From Pseudanabaena cinerea FACHB-1277 (GTDB taxonomy: Bacteria > Cyanobacteriota > Cyanobacteriia > Pseudanabaenales > Pseudanabaenaceae), in NCBI RefSeq assembly GCF_014696345.1, contig NZ_JACJPY010000033.1, forward strand, positions 1 through 46,457: DNA of 46,457 nucleotides. Reading direction: 5' to 3'. The notes beneath the pieces were generated by a model. The model ran no database searches and had not been told where the DNA came from. It saw nothing but the letters and a program-made list of their open reading frames with translations. The translations under genes and the position numbers were made by a program. This document shows positions 1 through 8,654 of the stretch, piece by piece; the first letter of the stretch is position 1, and each line of letters begins with the position of its first letter.

Positions 1-162
1 AACGGTTCCTTTTCATTCTGCCAAATTGCTCTCACGATTTTGATTTCATCGTAGGTATACGCTTCGCGCAGATGGTCAAACAGATTTCGCAAAGAGTCGC
101 CCCCGATCGCTTCTAAGGCTTCATAAATTACGGTTTGGCGATCAGGCGGTACAAGGCGATCG
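1..162 (-). repeat. Direct repeat copy 1: orphan duplicate of the recQ 3' end
   Basis: This stretch matches positions 4249-4410, the last ~54 codons of recQ, at 160 of 162 bases. The two differences are at 102 (synonymous Gly codon) and 131 (Ile to Val). The match begins at the first base of the window, so it may continue to the left. It ends at 162, inside a HIP1-like GGCGATCGC, just before the stop of the HNH gene. No recQ body is attached here, so it is a remnant that cannot work as a helicase. Together with copy 2 it brackets the two-gene island. The two mismatches argue against a simple assembly duplicate. Confidence 0.93.
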
Positions 163-165
163 CTT

Positions 166-1059
166 TTAGCCATCAAGTTTAGAAAGAAGATTTTGAAATA
201 TTTCACATTTTTTCTGGAACCATTCAATTGAAAACCCATTTTCTCTTAGCACACACACAGAAGCCATCGTGTAAGAATGCTTACCTTCAAAAATGTCAGT
301 TAACTTTTGACAGCAGTTAATGAGCGTTTTATAGGCTTGTTTTTCTGAATTTTTTGGATTGCCAAGGTCTTTAAAAGCGTTCTGTAATTCTATGATCAGG
401 AGTTGAGTGCTTCTCTGTTGTGTTCTTCTCTCTTGGGCTAATTGATCGCGCTCGTTAAGTTTGAAAATCTTGAGACACATCTCACCTCTAGCACTCCCAT
501 TCAAAGAATACATTACTCCTTGAGAATCTACAGCCAAATGATTTTCTGGGTTGTCCTCATCTAGATTACTGATTGGATTGATTAGTAAGGGTCTTTCATT
601 TACTTCTTCGCCAACTGATTGAGCATAGTTCCCAATTACTGGGAAAATGGTGCTTTTAGGACGATTACATTTTTCGCAAGATGGTAGCAGATTGCGCCAG
701 TCGTAGGCTAACCAATAGTAACCATGATGGGGAATATTAGTTTCAAATCCTTGTGAATCTTTGAGATTTACGACATTGCCATTCTCATCTTTGATACCTG
801 CTTTAGGTCGAAAGTGTTCAATGTCAATGCTTTGAGTATCTGCAATAGGAGTTTCACAATAGGCGCAGCGACCATAAAATGGGGCATCTTTGCTGGCAAA
901 ATAAATTTGCTTAATTTCTTTTCTTTTGTAAAGATTGCTGATAATTGGCTTTTTACCTTCAGCAATAATCTCTATTAACTTTTTTGTTTCTTCTTGACAA
1001 TCTCGAATCCATTTTTCCCAGATTTCACTATCTGGCTCTTGAATGAATATTTTCCTCAC
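166..1059 (-). CDS. HNH endonuclease, TIGR02646/PtuB-like (putative anti-phage effector)
   Basis: The 297-residue protein is a probable metal-dependent DNA nuclease of the HNH family found in Septu (PtuB) and in retron Ec78-type defence systems. Visible hallmarks are CAYCE (Cys65, Cys68), DIEHFRPK (His82) and a second CxxC in LPSCEKCNRPK (Cys128, Cys131). The first pair with the second would bind structural zinc, and His82 is the likely catalytic base. HHGYYWLAYDWRNLLPSC is typical of the family. The start is GTG, preceded by a perfect AGGAGG (1067-1072) that lies in the last codons of the upstream ATPase gene. The stop of that gene is 2 nt away, so the two are almost certainly translated together. 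The family assignment is strong; the defence role is inferred from the family and the partner. Confidence 0.88.
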   Translation of the reverse strand: MRKIFIQEPDSEIWEKWIRDCQEETKKLIEIIAEGKKPIISNLYKRKEIKQIYFASKDAPFYGRCAYCETPIADTQSIDIEHFRPKAGIKDENGNVVNLKDSQGFETNIPHHGYYWLAYDWRNLLPSCEKCNRPKSTIFPVIGNYAQSVGEEVNERPLLINPISNLDEDNPENHLAVDSQGVMYSLNGSARGEMCLKIFKLNERDQLAQERRTQQRSTQLLIIELQNAFKDLGNPKNSEKQAYKTLINCCQKLTDIFEGKHSYTMASVCVLRENGFSIEWFQKKCEIFQNLLSKLDG

Positions 1060-1061
1060 CT

Positions 1062-4000
1062 CTAAACCTCCTGATTAGAAAGCTGTTGAAGATGTCTAGT
1101 TAGTTCGAGTTCTAGAAGTTCGGGCGTAATATCATTCGCTACTTTTTCAATCGCTGATTCTACTTCACTCCTAATTAACCTTTCCGTGGGATTTTCGCCA
1201 TCTTGTAAACCTTCTCTTACTTTGCCGCGTAATTCCTGTAATTCATTTTCTTCATCTTCAGTGCGCCTTGTACGACCAAGGAGTTCAGAGTAGCGATCAA
1301 TATCTGTCATGCTACCTAAATTACGACTGGTAACTAAACCAAAAGCTTCTGAGGTGAGTACTTGATCGGCACGTTTACCATATAGTTCTTCTTTATTGAT
1401 TAGCTTAGCTTGAACACCATTGTCATGGCTACGATCTAGCTTCACTAGAAGACCACTCTCGATATCCACAACTCCTGAAGCAGCTAAAGGGGTATGGGTG
1501 GAGGCAATAATTTGAGTGTTAGGGAACATTTCATGAAGACGTTGCACAAAATGACGCTGCCAGAGAGGATGTAAATGTTGTTCAATTTCATCAATGAGTA
1601 GAATTCCGCCAATATTCCCATTCTCTGTTAGTCGATTGGCATGGACAGCCCAACCAATAAAATCTAGCAACCATTGGCTAGTACTGCGATAACCATCACT
1701 GAGGGCGGCAAGGGGCTGTCTGCCCCAAGGTCCTTCAACTTCGATACCGCGATCGCTGTAATGAAACTGATATTCTGCATGGTCATCAAGCATTAGTACT
1801 TTGAGCAATTGTTGCTCGATTTGCTTGCGAACTTCGTCACTGCGCCGCCGTAAAACTACTTCTGGATCTTGGAAAGAGACTTGGGATGTAAACAAGGATT
1901 GCACAGCATCAAGGGTACGGTAGCCTTCATAATTGTTGTGAGATTGGGTAGTACGATTTGCTCCGTAACCACATACAAAAATATCGGACCACAGAAAATC
2001 AGCTTCTGGCTCAATTTTTTGGGTAAGCGTTTCACTTTTTTCTGATTTTTTGGTAATGGTAGTTGTAATCGTATAAGTGTTTGTTTGGTTATTTCCGTCT
2101 AGATTTTGCAAAGATCGATTATCTGGACTTTGTTGACGGGCGATCGCTATTAACTCATTAAGTTTTTCATCTGTGTTTGCTCGCCCAATCATTTCAACGA
2201 TCTGTTCAGAAAGACTAGTATATGGTGAAGGTTGCCCTAATTCTTCTGGTAAAGCATTTTTGAGGTCTTTAAGTTTAGAGATAGTTGGGAAAGCGCTTAG
2301 TAATGCTCGGTGTAATTGTTGTGATCGCACAAGTGGAATTTGTGATGCATCTTTGTTAGACAAAACAATCTTGATATAGCCTTCATCTGCACCATCTCGT
2401 ACCAAGTCTCCAGACAGAAATGACTTTAAAGCGGCAGCATCACTTTGATCGCACAGTCCGAGAGCAATACTTCTGAGTAAAGTAGTTTTTCCTGCGGCAT
2501 TTTCACCCAAAACCATGAACCAATCGGAGGGTTTATCACCTTCAGTAAAGCTTACTTTCAAACTCTCAAAGCATCGAATATTTTTAAGTTCAACTTCGGA
2601 AATCACCAAGTTTCGCCAAGAATAATCGGTTTGCTTAGTATCTAAACTAGTTATGCTTTGTGAATACTCCTGTGCTATTCTTTCATAAGTTTCTTTAAAT
2701 TTATCTATTTTTGTAACAGCTAGTTGAGGGAAGAACCAAGCTGCATGATCATTAGAGTATCTTAAGAGCATTCCCAAATGCAAAGCTAATAAGCCCAAAT
2801 CACCATCTGGTAGTTTTTTTGTGTAAATAGAGAATACAAGATTTTGGTAAAATGTATCTGATGTATTGTCATCTTTAAAACTTAAGTTAAGGTTTTCAAA
2901 GTGATTTTTTAATTGATCTGTTGCATAACTTACATCGATATCAATAATTTTTTTGCGACCTCTTCCAATAGCTGATAGGCAAGCATGACGAATTAACATC
3001 ATTAAATACGTTAAGTTGCCTCCACTATAAGAGGCTATCTTAGTTACTAACTCATGTGAATCAAATAAAGCATCAACGTCTATTCTTTTTTTTAAGAGTA
3101 AAATTAATTTTAGAATCGATAAATCTTCAATTTTCGGAATAGCTGAAACATCAATAAGTCTATAAACATTTACTAATGCTATAATTAAAAACTTTTGCTT
3201 GTCTAAATTAATTCTGGGGAGAACGTAATCAATAAAAATAGGTGATGTATATATTATATTAAAATCGAAATTTAATAGCTCTCTAACTTCAGTACCAAAT
3301 AATTTTTTCGCCGAATCTATATTGCAGCGATCTAAGTTATCAAAGATAAAAGCAATGCCTTTATAATCTTTTTTGCTTTCTTGAAAGATCTGATTTATGG
3401 ACTTAACCAATAAGCAGATTAATCTTCTAAACTCTCTCTGATATATATCTAAAGCCCCGCGATAAGATGAAACTTGTTCTATCCCTGAAGAATCAAGAGG
3501 ATGCGAATAGAATCTGGCTGTTTCATCTTTAATTTTAAGAATGATGCCAGACAAAAGTACCGAAATATCAGTTGATAAGTTTATGTCTTCATTGGATTTA
3601 TTGTAAATTTTACCTACTGTGTACTTAATCGACAGAATTTTGTCTTCAAGAGATAAGTATCCATAATTGGAATCAAGTTCAAAAGCTTCCTCAATAATTC
3701 TGACAAGTAAAAATCTAAAATCTTCAATAATGTTGGAATCAATTTCTATATTATGTTGACTTATATGTCGAACCAAATACAGTGCAGAGAGTAAATAGAT
3801 ATCAATATAATCAAAGTTATCTATGTTTGATATCTTGTCAGCCTCAATATAAATTACATGATAGTCACTACACCAATTCTTAATCAGCAAATTTAATTGT
3901 GTAGTCTTACCACAACCACGATGCCCAGCTAGAAAAAAAGTCTTATGTTCTCCCAATTCCTGCACAAATAGAGAAGCACCGATCGCTTTTACCGCATCAA

Positions 4001-4124
4001 AATCATCCTCATCTAATAAAGGCACATAATATTTGTCAAAATCCTCCCCACTCAGAGGCTTTGGCTCACATACACGATAAGCCTCGCGCAAATCAGTTGC
4101 AGGTTGTGATGGAGAAGATGACAT
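1062..4124 (-). CDS. Fused double P-loop ATPase, PtuA-like C-terminal half
   Basis: The 1020-residue protein has two nucleotide-binding modules. The N-terminal one (about 1-480) has Walker A GHRGCGKTT (67-75) and a Walker B-like AFIFDNLDR near 255, which resembles KAP/STAND/ORC-type ATPases. The C-terminal one (about 515-930) is SMC/ABC-like: Walker A GENAAGKTT near 538, signature LSDGYRSTS near 825, Walker B GILLIDEIEQHLHP and switch ASTHTPL. After it comes YGKRADQVLTSEAFGL, which recalls the DQxLxSxxFG segment of PtuA-type ATPases. PtuA proteins are usually about half this length, so the N-terminal ATPase is an added module. The DNA for about 2650-3950 looks clearly more AT-rich than the C-terminal half, suggesting separate origins. 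It is the first gene of an operon with the HNH nuclease. It may sense phage or foreign DNA and license the nuclease; that is inference. Confidence 0.87.
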   Translation of the reverse strand: MSSSPSQPATDLREAYRVCEPKPLSGEDFDKYYVPLLDEDDFDAVKAIGASLFVQELGEHKTFFLAGHRGCGKTTQLNLLIKNWCSDYHVIYIEADKISNIDNFDYIDIYLLSALYLVRHISQHNIEIDSNIIEDFRFLLVRIIEEAFELDSNYGYLSLEDKILSIKYTVGKIYNKSNEDINLSTDISVLLSGIILKIKDETARFYSHPLDSSGIEQVSSYRGALDIYQREFRRLICLLVKSINQIFQESKKDYKGIAFIFDNLDRCNIDSAKKLFGTEVRELLNFDFNIIYTSPIFIDYVLPRINLDKQKFLIIALVNVYRLIDVSAIPKIEDLSILKLILLLKKRIDVDALFDSHELVTKIASYSGGNLTYLMMLIRHACLSAIGRGRKKIIDIDVSYATDQLKNHFENLNLSFKDDNTSDTFYQNLVFSIYTKKLPDGDLGLLALHLGMLLRYSNDHAAWFFPQLAVTKIDKFKETYERIAQEYSQSITSLDTKQTDYSWRNLVISEVELKNIRCFESLKVSFTEGDKPSDWFMVLGENAAGKTTLLRSIALGLCDQSDAAALKSFLSGDLVRDGADEGYIKIVLSNKDASQIPLVRSQQLHRALLSAFPTISKLKDLKNALPEELGQPSPYTSLSEQIVEMIGRANTDEKLNELIAIARQQSPDNRSLQNLDGNNQTNTYTITTTITKKSEKSETLTQKIEPEADFLWSDIFVCGYGANRTTQSHNNYEGYRTLDAVQSLFTSQVSFQDPEVVLRRRSDEVRKQIEQQLLKVLMLDDHAEYQFHYSDRGIEVEGPWGRQPLAALSDGYRSTSQWLLDFIGWAVHANRLTENGNIGGILLIDEIEQHLHPLWQRHFVQRLHEMFPNTQIIASTHTPLAASGVVDIESGLLVKLDRSHDNGVQAKLINKEELYGKRADQVLTSEAFGLVTSRNLGSMTDIDRYSELLGRTRRTEDEENELQELRGKVREGLQDGENPTERLIRSEVESAIEKVANDITPELLELELTRHLQQLSNQEV

Positions 4125-4244
4125 AGCTTTACTTGTTAAGATCTAAATTTTGGCGATCGCATTGCATCTATTGTAGAGTTTTTGGCTAACAGTTGCATAG
4201 CCTGAAACTTTGATGAGGTTTATGGTAACATAAAAATATTATGC

Positions 4245-6470
4245 TTATAACGGTTCCTTTTCATTCTGCCAAATTGCTCTCACGATTTTGATTTCATCGT
4301 AGGTATACGCTTCGCGCAGATGGTCAAACAGATTTCGCAAAGAGTCGCCGCCGATCGCTTCTAAGGCTTCATAAATTATGGTTTGGCGATCAGGCGGTAC
4401 AAGGCGATCGATGTTAATCGCATAGCCCGCTTCCACTAGCTGCACCAAATGCGTCCAAATTGTCGCAGGTTTTAAGCCGCGATCGCGGGCGATATCATCG
4501 ACATCCAAACCATGCTCATACATTTCTAAGGTAGCCTGATTAGTGGCTAACTTGGAGGACTTCGGTTTGGAAGTAATTGCTTCCATTTTAGCTTTTGGTG
4601 AATCTCTAAACTCGCCAGGGGATGGCGGTGGATATTGTTGATGATGCTCTAGAATAATACCGATAAAGTCATCGGCATATTGTTCTAATTTCTTTTGTCC
4701 CACACCTGATAGCTTGGCAAAGTCGCGGCGTGTAGTGGGTTGATGCTCTGCCATTTGGTTGAGCGTGGCATTGCTAAAAATCACATAGGGCGGTACTGCT
4801 TGCTCATCGGCAAGATTTTTGCGAAGGAGACGCAATTTTTCAAAGAGAATTTCCACATCAACGGGGCGATCGCCGCGATCTCGACTATCGGCAACCACAG
4901 GCTCAGCATCGCGCTCGATGGGCAGTAACACTTGACGCTGACCACGCATCACTTCCCAACTGCGATCGTTCAATTTCAAAATGGCATAGCCATCGGTGGT
5001 GGGCGTGAGATAGCCCTGATGCACTAGCGATCGCGATAATTGTCGCCATTCATCGAGGCTACGATCCTTGCCAATGCCATAGGTGGAGAGTTGATCGTGA
5101 TGATGTTGTAATACCTTCTCTTTACGCGAACCCCGCAATACATCGATCAGATGTGCCGCGCCAAAACGTTCCTTTGTTCTTGCCACACAGGATAGAAACT
5201 TTTGTGCTTCCACTGTCCAATCTTCCATTGGCTTAGGGGTGAGGCAGTTGTCACAATTGCGGCAATTGTCATGAAAATTTTCGCCAAAATAGCGCAACAG
5301 AATCGCACGGCGACAGGTAATTCCTTCAGCATAATCCACCACTTGGCGCAGTTGCTGATGGGCGATCCGTTGCTCTGCTTCCAAAGGTGCATTGGTGTGG
5401 GGATCAACCTTTTGGGCGATGAGATATTTGATGGTTTCTAAATCTTGATATCCCAAAAAGAGCGTACAACGAGAATCTTCACCATCACGCCCCGCTCGCC
5501 CTGATTCTTGATAGTAACCTTCAATATTTTTGGACAGATCGTAATGGATTACAAAGCGCACATCGGGCTTATTGATGCCCATCCCAAAGGCGATCGTGGC
5601 AACCATCACCTGCACATCATCACGAATCCAGCGTGTTTGATTCTCCTCCCTTTCCCTTGGGGTTAATCCCGCATGGTAGGGAATGGCTTCAATGCCATCG
5701 ATTCTTAATCGCTCCGCAATTTCATCGACCCTCTTGCGACTGAGACAATAGACTATGCCAGCACCCTGAGTTTTTTTAATCTGCTGGTATAGATGGATAT
5801 AGGATTGGTCAGCGCCTTGTTTGGGAATGACTTCGTAATAGAGATTAGCGCGATCGAAACTGGCAACATGAATGTAAGGATCTCGCAGTGCCAATTGTTG
5901 ACTGATATCCTCTCGGACGCGCTCGGTGGCAGTGGCAGTCAAGCCAATCATTGGCACATCAGCGAAGGAATTCCGAATGCGACTCAATTGCCGATATTCT
6001 GGACGAAAATCATGCCCCCATTCCGATACGCAGTGTGCCTCATCGATCGCAAATCCTGCGATGCCCACCTGATTCTTGACAATATTGAGAAATTCTAAAA
6101 ACTGCTCATTAAATAGGCGTTCAGGAGCCACATAGATTAATTTAACTGCACCATTGAGAATTGCCTGCGATCGCTGATTACTTTCTCGCCCCGACAAAGT
6201 ACTATTCAAAAAAGTTGCGCCGATGCCATTCTCTTTGAGCGCCGTCACCTGATCCTGCATCAGCGCGATCAATGGCGATACCACAATGGTTACACCCGTT
6301 TTTAACAATGCTGGCAATTGAAAACAAATGGACTTACCGCCACCCGTGGGCATGATCGCCAGAGTATCACGTCCCCCTAAAAATGCCTCAATAATCTCGC
6401 GCTGTCCTGCCCGAAAGGAATCATAACCAAAATATTGCTTTAGCGCCTGTGTTAAAGAATCAGCAATCAT
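4245..6470 (-). CDS. recQ: ATP-dependent DNA helicase RecQ
   Basis: RecQ is a 3'-to-5' superfamily 2 helicase that unwinds recombination and stalled-fork intermediates. In order the protein shows Walker A MPTGGGKSICFQLPAL, the DEAH box in IDEAHCVSEWGHDFRPEY, GLTATAT, the helicase C domain with SGRAGRDG, the four-Cys zinc site (CRRAILLRYFGE then CRNCDNC), a winged-helix RQC region, an HRDC domain (about 530-600) and a C-terminal helix-turn-helix domain (about 650-740). That C-terminal HTH extension is common in cyanobacterial and firmicute RecQ. GTG at 6473 and ATG at 6470 are adjacent possible starts; neither has a clear Shine-Dalgarno. It lies 42 bp after the Uma2 gene on the same strand. 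The last 54 codons are duplicated at the left edge of the window. Confidence 0.97.
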   Translation of the reverse strand: MIADSLTQALKQYFGYDSFRAGQREIIEAFLGGRDTLAIMPTGGGKSICFQLPALLKTGVTIVVSPLIALMQDQVTALKENGIGATFLNSTLSGRESNQRSQAILNGAVKLIYVAPERLFNEQFLEFLNIVKNQVGIAGFAIDEAHCVSEWGHDFRPEYRQLSRIRNSFADVPMIGLTATATERVREDISQQLALRDPYIHVASFDRANLYYEVIPKQGADQSYIHLYQQIKKTQGAGIVYCLSRKRVDEIAERLRIDGIEAIPYHAGLTPREREENQTRWIRDDVQVMVATIAFGMGINKPDVRFVIHYDLSKNIEGYYQESGRAGRDGEDSRCTLFLGYQDLETIKYLIAQKVDPHTNAPLEAEQRIAHQQLRQVVDYAEGITCRRAILLRYFGENFHDNCRNCDNCLTPKPMEDWTVEAQKFLSCVARTKERFGAAHLIDVLRGSRKEKVLQHHHDQLSTYGIGKDRSLDEWRQLSRSLVHQGYLTPTTDGYAILKLNDRSWEVMRGQRQVLLPIERDAEPVVADSRDRGDRPVDVEILFEKLRLLRKNLADEQAVPPYVIFSNATLNQMAEHQPTTRRDFAKLSGVGQKKLEQYADDFIGIILEHHQQYPPPSPGEFRDSPKAKMEAITSKPKSSKLATNQATLEMYEHGLDVDDIARDRGLKPATIWTHLVQLVEAGYAINIDRLVPPDRQTIIYEALEAIGGDSLRNLFDHLREAYTYDEIKIVRAIWQNEKEPL
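4249..4410 (-). repeat. Direct repeat copy 2: 3' end of intact recQ
   Basis: This is the right-hand copy of the duplicated segment, lying inside the functional recQ gene. Its inner end abuts the promoter side of the island (4125-4248). Its outer end diverges from copy 1 after GGCGATCG, where recQ continues ATGTTAATC and copy 1 continues CTTTTAGCC. The island therefore sits immediately downstream of recQ, and recQ stays intact, as with elements that insert at a gene's 3' end and rebuild it. Confidence 0.92.
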
Positions 6471-6512
6471 CACAAATATTCACTGCCATACTATTTTTGT
6501 TTTGGGTATTCA

Positions 6513-7184
6513 TCACGACTTAGCAAACACTTCTAAAAGCCAGCGAAAAATTGCGGCATCATCCTCTAACCTACTACGCTGTAAAGCGGTTTCAATAATT
6601 GCCAAGTCTAAGCCAGCAAGCACCTGTGATTGCCTGATTCTGCCGCTATGTCCATTGGCGATCGCAAAGGCAAATATTTCAGAAGTACGCGCATTAACCA
6701 CCCAATATTCAGGGATACCGATTTTTTCGTAAAGCAATCTTTTATAACCAAGGTCATCTTGAATGGATGTTGCCGCAATTTCAATTACTAAGGTGGGCAG
6801 ATCGAACTGATCGAGATCCACAGCAGTATCATTGCGTGGTGGTAATTTCCCATGAGAACCAATGTAAAAGCTAAGGTCAGGCTGGAATTCGGCAATACCT
6901 TCTTTTCGATAACTACAGTTAGAATATTCGTAAATAGGAATGCGACTCAGCCCCGTCATTACGCCAATCGACTTCGAGACGATCGCATCCTCATGGGCAT
7001 GGCTTGGACTAATGGGAGTCATTTCTATCCTCATTAAATCATGGTCAAAATAGAACTTAGCATCGGCAAAATTTGGATCTTCGGTAAGTTCCCTAAATTC
7101 TAGCCAAGAGACTTTTACCCAAGTATCAGTTTGCGCGTTGGTGGGGATTGTTTTTGGCGTTTGATTGACGATAGTACTGGTCAT
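6513..7184 (-). CDS. Uma2 family endonuclease (DUF820, PD-(D/E)XK fold)
   Basis: The 223-residue protein belongs to the large Uma2/DUF820 group, greatly expanded in cyanobacteria and predicted to have a restriction-endonuclease fold. Seen here are the family blocks ending in FQPDLSFYIG, LPTLVIEIAA and YEKIGIPEYWVVN, which contain the presumed catalytic Asp and the E-x-A motif. In many members a Lys follows at the last catalytic position; here the motif reads EIAATS, so activity is uncertain. The substrate of the family is unknown, and many copies move with repeats. It is co-directional with recQ and close enough to share its transcript. Confidence 0.85.
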   Translation of the reverse strand: MTSTIVNQTPKTIPTNAQTDTWVKVSWLEFRELTEDPNFADAKFYFDHDLMRIEMTPISPSHAHEDAIVSKSIGVMTGLSRIPIYEYSNCSYRKEGIAEFQPDLSFYIGSHGKLPPRNDTAVDLDQFDLPTLVIEIAATSIQDDLGYKRLLYEKIGIPEYWVVNARTSEIFAFAIANGHSGRIRQSQVLAGLDLAIIETALQRSRLEDDAAIFRWLLEVFAKS

Positions 7185-7372
7185 GTCTTCTAGATCTGGC
7201 TGGATCTTGCAGGTGATCTATATTTACTAGGAATTGTCAATTTCGTAATTATACGCTCAAGGAATATTTACTCATTAGGATCTTAGCGTATTGTCTTGCC
7301 ATAATTTAGAATTATGACAGTCGGCAATAGTCACCTCCAGTCCCAGTCTACCAAAGGAAATTTGCAAGAATC

Positions 7373-7702
7373 ATGAAAATCAAAACAATCTTAATTGGCG
7401 TTGCCATTCTTGCTGTCGTGATGGCGGTGAGTAATCCTAACAAAGAGCGTTACATTGAATATACCGTTGATCGATTTTCGGAAACTGGTAGATCTTCACT
7501 CTGTACGGGCGTGGGTGATGCTCAGCAACAATGTAAATTTGCGGTGGCGCTATTAGCATCACAGGGCAAACCCTTAATCCGCGCCTTTCTCGAAAATAGT
7601 ACTCGCCAACAAAATTTCTTACTATTCAGTATCTATACCACCGAATTACCCAATCAAAAATTAACAGCGATCGCTGCCTTTGGCAATTTCCTTAGCAATT
7701 AA
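7373..7702 (+). CDS. DUF4359 domain-containing protein, secreted or membrane-anchored
   Basis: This 109-residue protein has an N-terminal hydrophobic segment (residues about 3-20, ILIGVAILAVVMAVSNP) that serves as a signal anchor, then a small domain with two Cys (SSLCTG and QQCKFA) that could form a disulfide outside the membrane. The layout NPxxExYxEY after the membrane segment fits DUF4359, a family mostly from cyanobacteria with no known function. A possible 20-codon ORF (7314-7376) overlaps the start by ATGA; it may be chance. Confidence 0.75.
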   Translation: MKIKTILIGVAILAVVMAVSNPNKERYIEYTVDRFSETGRSSLCTGVGDAQQQCKFAVALLASQGKPLIRAFLENSTRQQNFLLFSIYTTELPNQKLTAIAAFGNFLSN

Positions 7703-7731
7703 TCATCTGTTCCTTTACCACCCAAGAAGAA

Positions 7732-8562
7732 TTAGGAATTGTCACTATTCTGTAGGGCTTTGACCCGATCGCTCAATGCCACCCATTGAGCAACACTCAG
7801 ATCTTCGGCACGGACTTGAGGGTTAATCGCCATCGATTCCAGAATCGCAACTAGGCGATCGCGATCAATCACCGTCATTAAATTATTGCGTAACATCTTC
7901 CGCTTTGTGGCAAAGCCTAGAGTCAGCAACCGATCTAAGAATTTAGGATCACTGGCGACAGTTATGGGGGGGCGCGGCACAAGGCACACGATCGCCGAAT
8001 TAACCTTGGGTGGTGGATAGAAAGCAGAGGCAGGGACATCACAAATAAAATGGCAATCAGCGAGATATTGCATCCTCACACTGAGGGAGTTATATGCCTT
8101 GTGGCTAGGCTTTGCGGCTAGGCGATCGCCGATCTCTTTCTGCACCAACAGCACAATCCGCCCAAATTGTGACACAGGCTCCGCTAAGGTTCCCAATAGT
8201 TTTTTAAGGATCTCACCCGTAATATTGTAAGGAATATTGGCAATTACCTTATTCGTGGCTTCAGGTAGAGGCAGATCAAGAATGCTGCCTTCAATTAAAT
8301 GGAAGTGAGGATATTTCGTGACAGGCATCGTCACCCGTAACTTGGCACAGAGATCGCGATCAATTTCCACCGCCGTGAGCGACTCCACCAATGGCAATAG
8401 CAAGCGGGTGAGGTTGCCCGTACCAGGACCTATTTCTAAAATGCGATCGCCCTGTTGCAAATGCCCCGCCGCCACAATTTTATTGAGTACCGCCTCACTT
8501 TTGAGCCAATGCTGTCCAAACTGTTTGCGAGGACGGATTTTAAGAGATTCTGATTTGAACAT
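7732..8562 (-). CDS. rsmA: 16S rRNA (adenine1518-N6/adenine1519-N6)-dimethyltransferase
   Basis: RsmA (KsgA) dimethylates two adjacent adenines in helix 45 of 16S rRNA using S-adenosylmethionine, a late step of 30S assembly. The family start RPRKQFGQHWL, the SAM-binding loop EIGPGTGNLT (about 44-53), an acidic loop VEIDRD and the catalytic NIPYNIT motif (about 110-116) are all present. At 276 residues it has the normal length. ATG at 8562 is followed at once by the conserved N-terminus. It is convergent with the DUF4359 gene and divergent from the GNAT gene. Confidence 0.97.
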   Translation of the reverse strand: MFKSESLKIRPRKQFGQHWLKSEAVLNKIVAAGHLQQGDRILEIGPGTGNLTRLLLPLVESLTAVEIDRDLCAKLRVTMPVTKYPHFHLIEGSILDLPLPEATNKVIANIPYNITGEILKKLLGTLAEPVSQFGRIVLLVQKEIGDRLAAKPSHKAYNSLSVRMQYLADCHFICDVPASAFYPPPKVNSAIVCLVPRPPITVASDPKFLDRLLTLGFATKRKMLRNNLMTVIDRDRLVAILESMAINPQVRAEDLSVAQWVALSDRVKALQNSDNS

Positions 8563-8588
8563 GGGCGATCGCTGGTTGGGTTGTTAAT

Positions 8589-8620
8589 TTGCAAAGAACT
8601 TGCAAAGAACTTGCAAAGAA
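8589..8620. repeat. Three tandem copies of an 11-bp unit (TTGCAAAGAAC)
   Basis: The unit TTGCAAAGAAC occurs at 8589-8599 and 8600-8610, with a third copy missing its last base at 8611-8620. It lies in the 92-bp space between the divergent rsmA and GNAT genes, so it overlaps the promoters of both. Slippage could vary the spacing there. Confidence 0.85.
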
Positions 8621-8654
8621 TGAGAGACAGTCACTAGACTAATAACGCTATCTG

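Noticed and set aside
4740-6098. Several ORFs on the plus strand inside recQ
   Set aside because: They are antisense shadows of a strongly conserved helicase and have no recognisable domains.
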